DNA of 64,000 bases from Cyclospora cayetanensis (Eukaryota; Apicomplexa; Conoidasida; Eucoccidiorida; Eimeriidae): the NCBI RefSeq assembly GCF_002999335.1, contig NW_020312712.1, positions 1 to 64,000 on the forward strand. The letters run 5' to 3'. The first letter of the stretch is position 1. Each line of letters opens with the position of its first letter. Position numbers and translations under genes: made by a program. Below, piece after piece: positions 37,131-48,642 of this stretch. A model generated the notes under the pieces. It searched no databases and was not told the origin of the DNA. It saw only the letters and a list, made by a program, of their open reading frames with translations.

Positions 37131-39838
37131 GGGCAGGGCACAGGACTTGCTGGGGCCTTGGCAATTCCGTGCAGTGCTGTACGTATGTAAAGGCTTTTTG
37201 GTTTCACTTGTGCATGCGTTACGTCTTAGTGCTTGGTGCCGCCGTGATAAGGCTCAGTTGGCTATTTGGCTACATTGTGGTGGAAATCAGATGCCACACA
37301 CGCACAAGGCAGGAGTTTCGAGTAAGGGGAACGGGCCGCATCCAACAGATGCCCGATGATGTGCGGAGGAAAAGGTGCGCAGATTCGCAGCTGCACATCC
37401 ACCGCAATGCTAGAAAAAGATACTGTTTAAATCGACAAGTGTCCAGTTATAGGTCTCTAAGGTGAGTCTCACCTATCTGTCTAGATCACAGCCTGGACTT
37501 ACGGAACAGTGAGGCTGGGTGGTAGGCACACAGGTGTTGCAGCGATTTTTGATATTGACGTATTGAGACCCTCCGGGAGCGCACATAATAGTTGAGGGGA
37601 CACCGTTAGTCTCACCAGAGGGAAGGGGTCGCTGAAAATGTAATTCGCCCTTTGCGCAGCCGCTCCCCTCTCCCTCCCCTTCGTACTATTGATGGATTGG
37701 CGGTCCAACCCCTATTGAGCAAATCGGTTATTGCTTTATGCGTGGCCTCGAGCCTGACCAGTCCTATCCCTAAAGAGGCCGTTTTCAAATGCACGAGGCT
37801 ACTAGCCGTCAAGCCTGGTAATTCTGTTCCATCGAATTCTAGCACGCAGGTCTTACAAGGGCGACTGAGAAGCAGCCGAAAATTGAAGGGTAAAGTGCTC
37901 TATGTTGCGCTTTGAGCACTACCAAGGGGGGCCCCATACGCTAGGTCTGACGCCGTCGTCTGTTGTTGGGCAGGCAGTCGCAATCGTTACACTCCAAAAG
38001 AGTAATACGGATCCACTTGTGCCAGGAGCTAAGAGGTGTCAGGGGAGGAGAGGGCTTCGTTGGCTCAGGATCGAGGATCTGTGTAGGCGTGGGGACAGCT
38101 TGAAAGTCGCTGGCCATCTCAAATAAAGCCCGCTATGGATACAGAGTCTCCTCCGCAGGTACCGTCGCCTTTTTCCTAGAGCAGTCCTGTTAGCTGAGAA
38201 ATGAACTGAAAACTCCCATTCCTTTTAAGGTGCCCTTACTGCCCGCGGGGACGCTCCTGCGCCCCCATTCCCAGCCCCCAAGGTTCTTTTCCCAGGTACA
38301 GCCAGAAACTTGCCCCTTTCCTGCTTCCTCCACATGTGTGATCTTCCGTCAGATTTGGCCTTTCCAGAGGACACATACGTTGTTATTGGCTAGCATGCGT
38401 GGCCCCTTTACATTCCTGCTTATTTGACAAAGCGGGTTGGTAGACTGCGAGCCGGTAGGAGTGCATGCTCTGCAGTGTGTCACTTTGCATGTGTGTCTCT
38501 TTGCTTTGGTGGCTCGCTGATGCCACCGCGCTGCATTGTTTTCCTGTGAGAAAACTTCAGATTCTGCTCCTTGCTGACTGTAGCGCCTGTATAAGCAGAA
38601 CCAGAGTGGTGATTAAGGTTTTTTTCGCGTCGCACCTCCAAGGGGCTTGCTAGATGGCGCAATCAAGCGAATTGTGCTGCATGCAGATAGAAGCAATGCA
38701 CGGCGGAGGCGCTTGCCGAGAGGCGCAAGCTGGTTTGCTAAGGCGTAGACTCAAGCGCTCATTAGTACAACATTTTTTGCAATGTTTAGCCATGGCGGGT
38801 TGCTGTAATGGCTAGCTAGAGGGGCTCGGGTGGAGGAGGCAAGCACTCTTCACTTCAATTAGTGCTGGCCCTCACTATGCGTCTCATCGATTCCTGACCT
38901 TCGTATCGTAATGCTTCTGGCTAGGGGTGGACGGACGTTTGGATCCTTTGACCCTTTTTTGTTCTATGGGGAACGCCTAGGCTGTAGGCATAGTTCCGCT
39001 ACTTTAGCAAAGCTCTTTACCAGAGCCCTGCAACAAGCGTATACATTTCTTCTTCTCTAGACTGCAGCACTCTTAACGAATTCCGCGCGGTCACCTCAAG
39101 CCCTCTGGCAACGCGGAAAATCCGAAGAGTGAGGGCTTGCTGCTGAGGGAACAAGGGCCTGTGCCGTGAAGTTGCGTGCCTCAGCAGGCAGCTGAGTTTG
39201 CTGTTAGTGCAATAGCAACACGGTGCCGCAGCACATTCTCGTGCAGTACTCGCGCGGCAGGCAGCCGCATAGGCGTCCCAACGGTGGAGGCTTCAAAAGT
39301 TGCCCTCAGTTAAGGCCCCCCATTACTCTTGAGGAGGAGGAACAAATGTGAACCTGATCTGAGCTTTTAAACTCTTAGCGTCAAACGTTAAGGAAGGCGA
39401 GTGCCGTGTAGCCTAAGGAAATGAGAATGGACTGCAAGCAAGGAAGGCCCTAGCCGCATTCCGTAGCTGGCGATGCCGCAGCCGCTTGTGCTGCTCTCAC
39501 GGTTGCTGCAGGTGATTAAGAATTCTGTTTTCGATGGATTCTAAACACAGAGAAGAGCAAAGGCCGCTTAGGTCTTCCAGGTAAATGCTCCCAAGGAGGG
39601 CCTGCAGGATACACAGACGCCAAAATAATCGCTGTGAAGGGAACGTGGAACGTATAAAAGACCAGAAGGGGGTTCCTAACAGTGAGGCGCTGAGGCGGGA
39701 ACGGGAGACAAGGGTAGTAAAAAGGCGGATTTGCGAGATTCACGTATATATATATATATAGATTTGTATACTTTGCGGAGGATAGGACTGTAGGCTGTAA
39801 GGGGTTGGTCTGTGTGGGTTTGTGGAGCTTAGGGCTTT
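37131..39838. other. no gene seen
   Basis: About 2.7 kb between convergent genes. Frames such as 37652-37915 (+) and 37612-37845 (-) overlap each other and have no motif. The region probably holds both 3' untranslated ends. Confidence 0.45.
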
Positions 39839-40783
39839 TTAGAGAGTAACAAGAGAGTAACAGTTGTGGATGGCAATCGGCGTACCGAAAAGATGCGGGT
39901 GTACATTGAAGTTGCGCCGTAAACGAAAGCGAAGGGAGGAACGTGTGGATTTGCCTGGGGTAGCCACTCCAGCAAAGTCCTTACGTACAGCAGCAAGCGA
40001 AACAACCTGCACAGCAGCAGAGGCACCCGCAACAACAGGAGGTGGTGCAGTAGCAGAAAAAGGACGAATCGACATCTGGCAAGCGAAATGCATGCAGAAG
40101 GAGTGGGGAGCGTGGCAGCAGCAACAGGGCAACGGGCAGCAGGGAGGTTCAGCTGACTTTATGGAAACAGCAGCCGAATGCAAGAGCGGCTTCTTGTGCT
40201 GCACTGCAGCAACGAGCACAGGGCGACAGAGACGCAGACACCGCACCAGAACTGCGCTTAACAGACTGCCGTTGTAGCTACTGCCGGTTCTTGCGCTTCT
40301 GGGGAGGCCCCTATCCGCAAGTTTGGGGGTCTTCAGCCCGAACAGCGAACGCCAGCCAACGGGCCTGGTGCTTGCCAAGATGTGTGCCTTGCGTTTCTCG
40401 AGTGCGGAGGAGAATTTATAGGGCTCTACAGATGCCAAAGATGTAGGGAGGCGCTGCCGCGTCCTAGTGCCCTTCAAGTTGCCCCCCCGAAGGCTTCCTT
40501 GAGGAGCAATGCCGTGTTGGTGCTGCTGCTGCAGTGTTTGGGGCTGTAGATGCGCCAGGAACCGGCCGGGTCGAGGCAGCAGCCCAGCCACTGGAATTAT
40601 TTGGTAGGCGGAGCCGCGGAAAGGCCTGTTAGGGGTGTTGCTGGTGCTGCACGAGGAGCTATGCCGGGGGTGGTTGCTGTTGCTGCTACCGAGAGGAAGG
40701 CTGGGGGTGCAGAGCAACGAAGCATGTGTTGCACCGACAGCAACAAGAGCCAAGACAAAAAGTCCTCGGCAAAGCCTTCTCAT
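39839..40783 (-). CDS. Signal-peptide protein, probably secretory or apicoplast-routed
   Basis: An ATG at 40783 opens a 314-residue frame with a clear signal peptide (MRRLCRGLFVLALVAVGATH) followed by Ser- and Asn-rich, basic text that could be a transit peptide. The middle (KGTRTRQRLPTSLASVEPYK, then SALEKRKAHILASTRPVGW) is basic and ordered; the last third is Cys- and Ala-rich and may include unspliced intron. I do not recognise the family; a small organellar ribosomal protein is one guess. It is divergent from clpR with about 510 bases between the two starts, so the two may share a promoter region rich in GGGGCCCC palindromes. Confidence 0.5.
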   Translation of the reverse strand: MRRLCRGLFVLALVAVGATHASLLCTPSLPLGSSNSNHPRHSSSCSTSNTPNRPFRGSAYQIIPVAGLLPRPGRFLAHLQPQTLQQQHQHGIAPQGSLRGGNLKGTRTRQRLPTSLASVEPYKFSSALEKRKAHILASTRPVGWRSLFGLKTPKLADRGLPRSARTGSSYNGSLLSAVLVRCLRLCRPVLVAAVQHKKPLLHSAAVSIKSAEPPCCPLPCCCCHAPHSFCMHFACQMSIRPFSATAPPPVVAGASAAVQVVSLAAVRKDFAGVATPGKSTRSSLRFRLRRNFNVHPHLFGTPIAIHNCYSLVTL

Positions 40784-40799
40784 TGTCTGGGGGCCCCCT

Positions 40800-40813
40800 G
40801 GTGTGCAGACACC
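40800..40813. repeat. Inverted repeat, GGTGT...ACACC family
   Basis: GGTGT and ACACC around a four-base spacer (GCAG), directly next to a GGGGGCCCCC palindrome and 17 bases upstream of the start codon of the signal-peptide gene. Confidence 0.6.
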
Positions 40814-41292
40814 TCAGCGGATCGGGGCGGGGGCCCCCAACGTAGCAAATGGGAAGCAGGTGTAAATCGCGTTGCAGCCCTACAGAAGGCTCCAGAGAAT
40901 CCTGAAATACGCGAATAAATAATATTCCAAGCTCGTGGGAGAAGCCTGTGGAGTGTCCTATCAGCCAGCTGGGCACACTTCGCAGAGGGGAGGGAGAAAA
41001 CCCGCACGGGGGCCCCTCAGGGGGGCCACCTGGCGCCACCGACTCCTTTTATGCTTAGGGATGAGGCTTCTTCCTTTAAAACGTCCGTTGTTTGCCATTT
41101 CACAACTACTGTTGAGATACAGTTCTGCGCTGGGGCCTGTTCCCAGAACCCTCTGTCGTCGCCTCCACTGCCGACAACCGCATGAGGCCCCTTCGTGGGT
41201 GGCCCCTGTATGCAATATACTTGTCGAACCCTTAATCTTGAGCCTTTCCAACAAGCTTCCTGGATCCGGTCGAAAAGGTGGGGAATCCGGCC

Positions 41293-43485
41293 ATGAAGGG
41301 GCCCCTGCGGCCTTCTTCCGCCTTGCTGCTGCACTTGCTGCTGCTGCACTTGCTGCTGCTGCTGTCGCTTGCATCGCGGGCAGCAGCAGCAACACCACCA
41401 CCACCAAGATCACCCCAGAAAATAGCAAGCGCGGCCAGGGGAACTTCAGAAGCTGGATTCAAGACACTTACAAGGGCGTCGCCTCTTGCAGTGCTCGGGA
41501 TACAACAGGAGCACAATGCGCAGAGGAGCACCCGTTGTGCCCTGCGCCGCTCAAAGGGGCCCTCTGCCTCTCGTGGAAGCGGCTTCATTCCTCCTAGCCG
41601 CCAGTGTATCGGCAGTGGCTCTACTGGCGTCCACGCAGGCGGCACTCGCGAGTGCAGCACCAGCAAGGGGCTGCATCAGAAGCGAAGCCGTACGGCTCTT
41701 CTAACAGCATCTCTTTCCTTCGACAAGGATGCACAGGTATGAAGAAAAGGGGGACGGCAATGAAGGCTGTTTCGAGCCATTGAGGTTCCGTCTGCGCACT
41801 GACGGGGGCCCCTGGCAGCACACGTCGAACTGGCTAGAGGGGTCTGCTGCATACAACACATGCGTGTTTGTAGGCGGCTTGTTGCGCATGCAGACAAACG
41901 GAATGCTCGAGGAGACCCTTCGCCGCTTAAAACAACACCACCAACAGCAGCCTCATCAGGGAACTGGGGGGCCCCCCAACGGACGGTGGATGCCCCCTCC
42001 CCCGCCTCCAGACTTAGCCTCCGCCCTGCTGCAGCGCAAGTAGGTAGCAAGTGCTTGAGGCTTCCCTACCGCAGTTGTTCGTACTGGGCAAATTGCTGGT
42101 GCAGTGGTCATGGGGCAGCGACAGCTGCTGCTAGAATACTCTGCGGAGATCTGCCGTATCTGCTGCAGCACGGTGGTGTTGACAGCCCCCCTCTGTCGTG
42201 AAGAGTCTCGGCTTCTGGCTGCCCAGTTATTGCACCTGGGGGCCTCTAAGTCAGAGCAAGCAACTGTATACATTACCTCCCCAGGTAGGCTCTCCAAGGG
42301 GCCAGCCGCTGCAACACGGTATTACAAACGTCGATATCCCGGAGAGCCATGACAAGGCACAGGCGCAGGAAGCTTGCAATCCAGTTTTTCCTCGCCTAAG
42401 GCTCGCTTCTCTTCCTTTTCTTCCCCGCCCCCTGCCTCCTCTGTTTGTTGCGTCTCTTTTTTGTCTTTGCTTTGAATGCTCTAGTTGCCTTTTCCATGCT
42501 TCTACGGGCGCCCCCTGTGCTTGTGCGTTCTTCTCGTTGCTTTGCTAGTCAGTCCCTCGTCGTTCCTCTTTTCTTGCAGATTTTGCACGTGCTGTCGCCT
42601 CTTGTGGGCCCCCCTGTGCACTGCAGAATAGTCCCTTTACGAAGGTTCAGCCCTGCTGCACGGCTTTGCTTTTATCGCGTGTCGCTTGCGGTGGCATAGG
42701 CTACGGGACAGACGCTCAAGGAACGCAGCTAGGAGCAGATTTGGAGTGGCTCTCTGTGGTAGCGCTGCTGCTGCGACACCGAGCTGCAGCAGTGCAAGAT
42801 CTGGAGCAACAGCTGAAGGTTACTACAATCGCCTTGGGGCATGCAGGAGGCCCCGCTGCGCTGATTCTCGCATGTGGAGCCAGGGGGAGACGCTTCGCTA
42901 CCCCGAATACTTGGTGTGTTTCCCCAGCTGCAGAGGGAGGGAGAACGGGTGGTGGGGAATTACTTCTGTTCTCTAGCGCATTTTAAAAATTTCAATTTAG
43001 AATTCACAGCGGAGAGACGTAGTACGCACCACAAACAGACAGATGACGCACACAGGGGACCAACACGACAACATGGGGGCCTCTGCTGCTGCACGGCTCC
43101 TCGTGGATCGTATTCTCTTTTCTGCTGCTGCACGGCTCCTCGTGGATCGTATTCTCTTTTCTGCTGCTGCACGGCTCCTCGTGGATCGAATTCTCTTTTC
43201 TGCTGCTGCAGGGTGACACTCAAGGCCCCACCAATGTACTGCAGTGGCACTTCGAAGGAAATAACTGCCCGAGCCGAGGCTGCACGAAGAGACAGAGAGC
43301 TCTGCATACAGCTCCTGTTGCAAGTCACACAGCAGGAGCAACAGCGGGAGGCGCGCATTAGGCAGCTTGTTGAGGACGGAGGAACCCTCAATGCCGCAGA
43401 GGCGAAAGATCTCGGGCTCATAGATGAGGTCACCTACAGTGCCTTCCCTAAACTCTTCTTATCGCAGCCGATAATGTTCGATTAG
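41293..43485 (+). CDS. clpR: ClpR-type catalytically inactive Clp protease subunit, apicoplast
   Basis: ClpP/ClpR subunits form the ring that degrades proteins fed by Clp ATPases; in apicomplexans this complex is in the apicoplast. The start at 41293 gives a signal peptide (MKGPLRPSSALLLHLLLLHL) and a basic transit-like region. Secure exons: 42105-42284 (perhaps from 42075), ending ATVYITSPG; 42700-42913, with VTTIALGHAGGPAAL and GARGRRFATPN; and 43212-43485, with SGTSKEITARAEAARRDREL and GTLNAAEAKDLGLIDEV. All three phases match and the order is that of ClpP. The nucleophile Ser of the usual G-x-A-S-x-G is Gly here (GHAGGP), and the MIHQP His is missing at the next joint, so the subunit is predicted inactive. 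The exons between 41736 and 42105 are uncertain; one probably covers 41819-42043 (SNWLEGSAAYNTCVFVGGLL). Confidence 0.8.
43083..43211 (+). repeat. 39-bp tandem repeat inside a clpR intron
   Basis: Three full units and the start of a fourth, period exactly 39. Each unit ends TTCTCTTTT and the next begins CTGCTGCTGCA. The final partial unit supplies the CAG used as the 3' splice site of the last clpR exon. Confidence 0.9.
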
Positions 43486-44111
43486 CCGCAGCCTCTGCCT
43501 GCTACCCTTCGTTATGGCAAAGTCAGTATTCTGTTCTTTATGCGCTGTTCTGCTGTTGTTGCTGGTTGCAGGTATTGTATTGAGCACTCCCTGCCAAAGC
43601 CACGCTGCACTCTATTGAACGCCATGTCTTGAGAACCGCCCTGCAGCTCCCCTAAAGCTTCTGAATCTTAGGGTCCTGCTAAGGCATCTCTATGCCATCG
43701 ATGTAATCGAGCAGCTCCGCTCTCCGTGCCGCCATCGCTGCCTAACGAGGGACCCCCCCAGCAGCAGCAGCAGCAGCATCTGTAAGGCGATCAAATGGCG
43801 AAAAAAAGGCACAACTACGGTGGAGCAGCGAGTCTGGAGGAGCGGCCTCCTCAAGCCTACAGCTCTTGCTTCGAAAGCAGCAACAGCCACACACCAGCAG
43901 AGGACTCCGCTAATTGGCGCATTCTCACCCCCTGATTATAATACACCCGTCGCCCCTCGATCTTCGTTTTTTCGTGCCGGAGAAGGACCATAGGCGAGAG
44001 CAGTTTTCTCCCCTTCTTGCTACTGCCATTGCCGTAGGTGCCGCAAGCACAGCCCTACGCTTCAAAAAAGAGGTGTGTTCATAAACGGGAAGAAGACGTA
44101 TGTGGCATCCA

Positions 44112-44894
44112 TCAGTCATGGTACTCGGTCAAAACGGAGGGCCTCACCATCTGCCTGCCAATGTGTCCAATCCACGCTTCTTTTTCGTTTGGAGAATCCG
44201 CCAAAAGAAAGAAGACTCTATTGGGGGTATCGACCCTGAAGGCGTTTTCTCTGTTAACGTCTTCATCGGCGCTCTTGACAGTGCTGCAGTCCCGCAAGTA
44301 GAGTACCTGCGGATTAAGGCACAGGCAGAGCGAAAAGGAAGGCGCAGAGAAAGATAGAGGAGAGCGCCGACAGAGAGAGGGTTAGACGGGCAAAGAGACA
44401 GAGGGACGGGGATGACGGGCAGTCATAGAGGGGTAGAAGTAGCACAAGAATTTTCGAATAAACTAAGACCGACACAACACGTCACAACGGGGGTGAAGGG
44501 GGGTCCACTCGCGCAGCACACAGAGAGGGGCTGACGACCATATTGACAAGGTAGGAGGGGTGCATGCATTGCAGCCGAGCATATGCGGACAGCTTCAGAT
44601 CAGGGGGACAGAGTGGGAGAGCGTTCAAGGCGGCACATCCCAATCAATTATGAGGTACTAAATAAAAAGAGTTAGCATTTTCATGCAGCTAGAAGAAAAT
44701 AAGGTACACACCTCAGTGGGTTGCTGTGAATGGGTGTCCGATGTCTTGTAGCTGCACAGGCACTGCGGAGTCAGTACAAACCAGCGCCTCCTCCAGTCTT
44801 TTAGGAATTTGCTCTGCTTGCTCAGCCACCCTTCCTTTATTACTCCATCCCGGGGGCCCCCCGAGGCCCCGCTGCCACCAAACGTTCCGCTCAT
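44112..44894 (-). CDS. Small PH-domain protein, AtPH1-like
   Basis: Two exons, 44894-44712 and 44306-44112, phase 0, 125 residues. The N-terminus is Gly/Ser-rich (MSGTFGGSGASGG), then the whole protein is one pleckstrin homology domain: VIKEGWLSKQSKFLKDWRRR, WFVLTPQCLCSYK, PTEVLYLRDCSTVK, AFRVDTPNRVFFLLAD, and the C-terminal helix EAWIGHIGRQM. PH domains of this compact type bind phosphoinositides; plant AtPH1 binds PI3P and has a similar order and end. The basic cluster KDWRRRW in the beta1-beta2 region fits lipid binding. It differs from coccidian APH in lacking an N-terminal myristoylation glycine. The intron of about 400 bases contains purine-rich DNA. Family call firm; ligand inferred. 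Confidence 0.85.
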
Positions 44895-45202
44895 GCTTGA
44901 AGGACGCGGGGCCCTTTGGAGACGAAGCACTGCTGGGGTGCTAGTAAAGAATCCTGTGGTCTATTTCTCTCAACGAGTGAGTATTTTGCTCTCTTAAAGA
45001 GAGAAACACCTCAATGCGCAGAATGAAGGGCAACAGCAACAGTAGCCGGAGAGGCTCCCCGTGGTGACGGAAAGCAGTGAATCAGCACCAGCAAAGGATG
45101 TGCAGCAACTTGCATACGTCACCTGCTTTTTCTAGTTTCGAAAAAGACGAGCAGGAACGAATGGAAACTTTTGAAGCGCAAACACCGAGGATCCCATGTC
45201 CC

Positions 45203-45222
45203 GCTGGTGTACGAACACCAGC
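45203..45222. repeat. Inverted repeat, GGTGT...ACACC family
   Basis: Arms GCTGGTGT and ACACCAGC are perfect reverse complements around ACGA. Intergenic. Confidence 0.85.
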
Positions 45223-45912
45223 AGCAGGCGGAGCAGCCGAAATCTGGCTGAGCGCATCCGAAGCTTAACTTAGGTCTTCTGCCTCTGTGTCCTCCCCTGA
45301 GCCTTAAATAGCTCATTGCTAGAAATGAAATTTGCTTGAATCAGAAAAAGGATGCTGTAGGAGGGCGCCTACCCATACTACACAATCCCAACCCACGGGG
45401 GCCCCCAAGGATTCCCTCCCCGTAAGGGGGCCCCTGGAGAGTTTGCGTGTACACTTCGAGCAATTTTATTCATCGTTGGCCTTCCTTCAAACTATGTGTA
45501 TTTTCACGCGTTCTCAATCAGGATTCACGCCGAACCCCTACTTAGCGCAGCACGCACTTTGCCTGACACGGGCTGCCCATCCAATAGTTGTGGCGCTCAG
45601 TGCTGCCATGGGTAAGAGGAAAGCAAGCAAGGTTAGACTAGGGGTGAAGAGGTCACACACAACTCGATGCTTTCATCGCGCCAGTACGCAAGCTCAGACA
45701 ACAGTCAGGAAGGGGCTTGAATACCTCGTAGCTGGGTAAGCTACAGCAAAAAGCAGAGCGGGACCATTCACGTCCCTGGAGTGTACAGACATCGAGGTAC
45801 CTATCGGCTCATGGCGAGGCCTTGAGAATGGAGGATCCTGCTAAAATTAACGTTGCCGAGGGCCCTCAAAGGTGGCTCCCCCCCGTATTGAGGAAACCCT
45901 GCAGTAGGCCCA

Positions 45913-47470
45913 CTAATAAAATGGGGGCCCTGCAGGGGGGGACTCTTGACCTGAGGATCCTTTCTTGTGCCCGTACTTGATAAATTCCTCTTCCTCTAGC
46001 TTGTAAGCCCGCAAAGCTACCTCCACGCGTCGCCTTTCTTCCACCTGGCTCCTGTATGAGCAGCAAGCACGCATTTTCAGTGGCCCCACAATAACAGAGC
46101 GGGGCATATTAACAGTATGCCGCGAGGAAGAGACGCAGTCACTTTTCCACGTAAACCTGCTGGTGCAGGTGGTGTCACGCCAACTGCAGAACACGCTTTG
46201 GCAGCGTCCCTCACCGGTAGTAGGCCACTAGCCTCCACAAAGCAAAAGCAGTACCAGCCGCTGCTGCTAGCCAGATCCCCAGCCGTTCTTCGGCCTGAAG
46301 CTTCTCCGCTGCATCAAGGGAGGGATTCTGGATTCCACCAGAGGTGGCTGAGGCAGTGGTGGAAGCTTTTTTTCCCCAAAGACCTAGTGCTGCAGGAGTT
46401 TTGCAAGACGCTCTAAAATTCCCTACACCACTCCGCACCCCGGGCAAAAGAGCCGCTAGGGCCCCCCCCACTTCATGGGGGGGCCCCGCCTTGGCGATAG
46501 CAGCAGCAGCGGCGGCAGCAGCCGCTGCTGCAGCAGGAGAGACAAAGGCTCTTCTTGAGGATGACGTTGGCGCAGTGTGTGATGCTGCAACATCGCCGTG
46601 TCCCCTCTTGCGTCTGCTGCTGAAGGCGCGAATAGCACCTAAAGCAGTGGCGACAGCAGCAACCCCAGCAGCGGCTGCTGCCGCTGCTGCTGCGGGATTG
46701 TCTGCAGCGCAACGGAGCCAGTGAGGCACCTCAACGGCAGCCCTGTAGAAGAGGCCTCCTGCGGAACGAAGCAGCAGCAAAGAGCAACTGTAAAGAAGTC
46801 GCTGCTTGAGATGCGAGAGAAAAATGTGCCCGAAGTTCATAGTGCTTGCACGAAGACGGCGAGCGGCAGACACCCAACGCGAAGGCTGCGGCTTTTGCGG
46901 CTGCTGCGGGCAGTCAAGCGCTGAAAGCGCAGCATCCGCAGTAGCTTCAGAAGTAGCTGCTGCTGCTGCTGCCGTGCAATCGGGGAAAGGGGCTTTAGAC
47001 ATCCACGCCGAAGGAGGCAGCAGCATCACAGCTGATGGCGCAACTGCTGCTGAAGCCTTCGCCGATCTGCATGCGACGGCAGCAACGCCTCCCCGCTGAG
47101 CCTCAACACCTGTCGCTGCAGCGTCTAGAGCTTGCGTACATGGCGGCAAGCTCTGCGAAGCCTTAGAGGCTACCCATGAGCTCCCGCGAGACACCCCCTG
47201 TGCCGCCTCTAAGGGAGCGCAAAAGGCGCCACGGCCGACTCCGCAATGCACACCCCAGCAGCTCCTTGTCTGCTGGAAAAGGAAAGCCTTCGGGGGAAAT
47301 AATCCTGCTCTTCTTGCCGCCTCGCGAGCTGCCGCTCCAGGGGGAGAAAAGAGAGACGTCACCCCCGAGGAAGCATGCGCTGCAGAGGTGCGACAATGAA
47401 GCAGCAGCAGCAGCAGCAACGCCAAAACGGCAGCAGCAGGCGCTGCTGCTCCCTCGGTTTTTGTGGGCAT
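45913..47470 (-). CDS. Signal-peptide and membrane protein, probably apicoplast
   Basis: Two exons, 47470-46215 and 46156-45913, about 498 residues; the 58-base intron has a GTGAGG donor and CAG acceptor, and the phase matches. The chosen ATG opens a signal peptide (MPTKTEGAAAPAAAVLALLL, then LLLHC) followed by a long Ala/Ser-rich, basic region lacking acid, as in bipartite apicoplast leaders. Poly-Ala runs come from GCA/GCT repeats. Near the C-terminus there is a membrane segment (GIWLAAAAGTAFALWRLVAY) and then, across the splice, a charged tail (RSVIVGPLKMRACCSY, VEERRRVEVALRAYKLEEEE). The family is not recognised. Open frame continues upstream of the ATG but is rich in GGGGCCCC palindromes and is not needed. 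Confidence 0.55.
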
Positions 47471-48081
47471 CTCCTGGGGGCCCCGCCGAGGAATCGGAGG
47501 TTCGCTGGGGGCCCCAGGGGGCCCACTTGCTCCTTCTAGCTCTTGCTGCGCGGCGGACAGAAATACAATCCGACAACGCAGAAAGAAATCCTTGTAGCCG
47601 AAGAACCCCCAGGATTTGGCTCGGCTTCCGGGTAGCGGTAGGGGGGCCACCAAGGAGGAGGACGGGGGCCCCCCTGCGAAGGGGGACCCCTTTTGAGGGG
47701 CCCCTGTGAAGTTATAGCTTGCCAGGAGCAGAGGCGCTGCCCTGACGCAATTTCGCTCTTTGTTCATCGCTTTACCTGCCGCATTGTTGCCCTCAAGCCG
47801 CTCTCGTTCGCTGTCGCTGCCTGAGGGCCCCCCCGATGATCTCTGATGGTGTAAACCCGTCTTGGTGGCTCTCCGGAGGCCGCCCTTCTCTCGCTATTGC
47901 CTGTCATTTTAGGCTCTATGCATCAGCGGAGTGAACAAATTTTCTCGCGCTTTTTCTAACATCTCCTGCCCCGCCCAAGGCCGCACCCTTTCGCACTGTT
48001 GGGGGCCCCCTAAGGACAGGGGTGTCTCTCTCCGTCCTTAGCCCAAGACACCGCCCTCATCAGGAGGCAGAAACTTCAGAA

Positions 48082-48642
48082 ATGCTTGCCGCTCTCTGCC
48101 GAAGGGCAGCTTCCCCTCCTGCTGCCCCTCTATTCCCTTTACTGTTTAGTCCGGCAGTTGCAACAACCCCCCTAGCAGCACAGTGCGCTGCAGCGAAGCG
48201 CTTCATTGGACTGCAGCCCCTCCTGTCAGCTCCGCATCCTGAAATTCTAAGCAGCGGCCTCTTAAAGGGCGCATCAGCGCTCACGCTTGAGGGCCCCGTT
48301 ATTCCCCACCTGCAGTGGATTTTGATGCAGCAGCAGCAACAGGAGTTTGCTTTGCTCAATGCGCACACCCCTTTAACTCGCTGCCTGCATCAGCGCGAGG
48401 CACCCCACGCTTCGCCCTATTGCCAGCACTCCCACAAGGAAAAGGAATTGCTGTTACGTCGTGACCGTGGAGGGAAGATGAAGACAAAACTCCGGAGAAC
48501 CGAGAGGAGGAGACGTCGGGCAGAGGCTCTCAAAAGACGCATCGGCGCATTCAACCCCACAAACGCACAGGGGCATCCTGACGGGGCCCCCGAAGCCTCC
48601 GGAGGGCCTGTTGGACTGGGTGACGTTGTGATTATCCCCTAA
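48082..48642 (+). CDS. Small basic protein, possibly mitoribosomal mS38-like
   Basis: A single exon of 186 residues. The ATG at 48082 begins MLAALCRRAASPPAAPLFPL, a typical mitochondrial presequence. The C-terminal half has the very basic block GGKMKTKLRRTERRRRRAEA, which resembles the KMKKHK core of the mS38/COX24 family; the final 30 residues are Pro/Gly-rich. A short poly-Gln (QQQQQ) lies in the middle. It is divergent from the membrane-protein gene at 47470, with about 610 bases between. The mS38 idea rests on one basic motif and could be wrong; a short frame upstream of the ATG is open but looks non-coding. Confidence 0.5.
   Translation: MLAALCRRAASPPAAPLFPLLFSPAVATTPLAAQCAAAKRFIGLQPLLSAPHPEILSSGLLKGASALTLEGPVIPHLQWILMQQQQQEFALLNAHTPLTRCLHQREAPHASPYCQHSHKEKELLLRRDRGGKMKTKLRRTERRRRRAEALKRRIGAFNPTNAQGHPDGAPEASGGPVGLGDVVIIP

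Noticed and set aside
45608..45739. ATG with MGKRKASK followed by GTTAGA, like the start of elongation factor Elf1
   Set aside because: No zinc-ribbon exon with paired CPxC motifs is visible downstream on this strand, so the match is probably chance.
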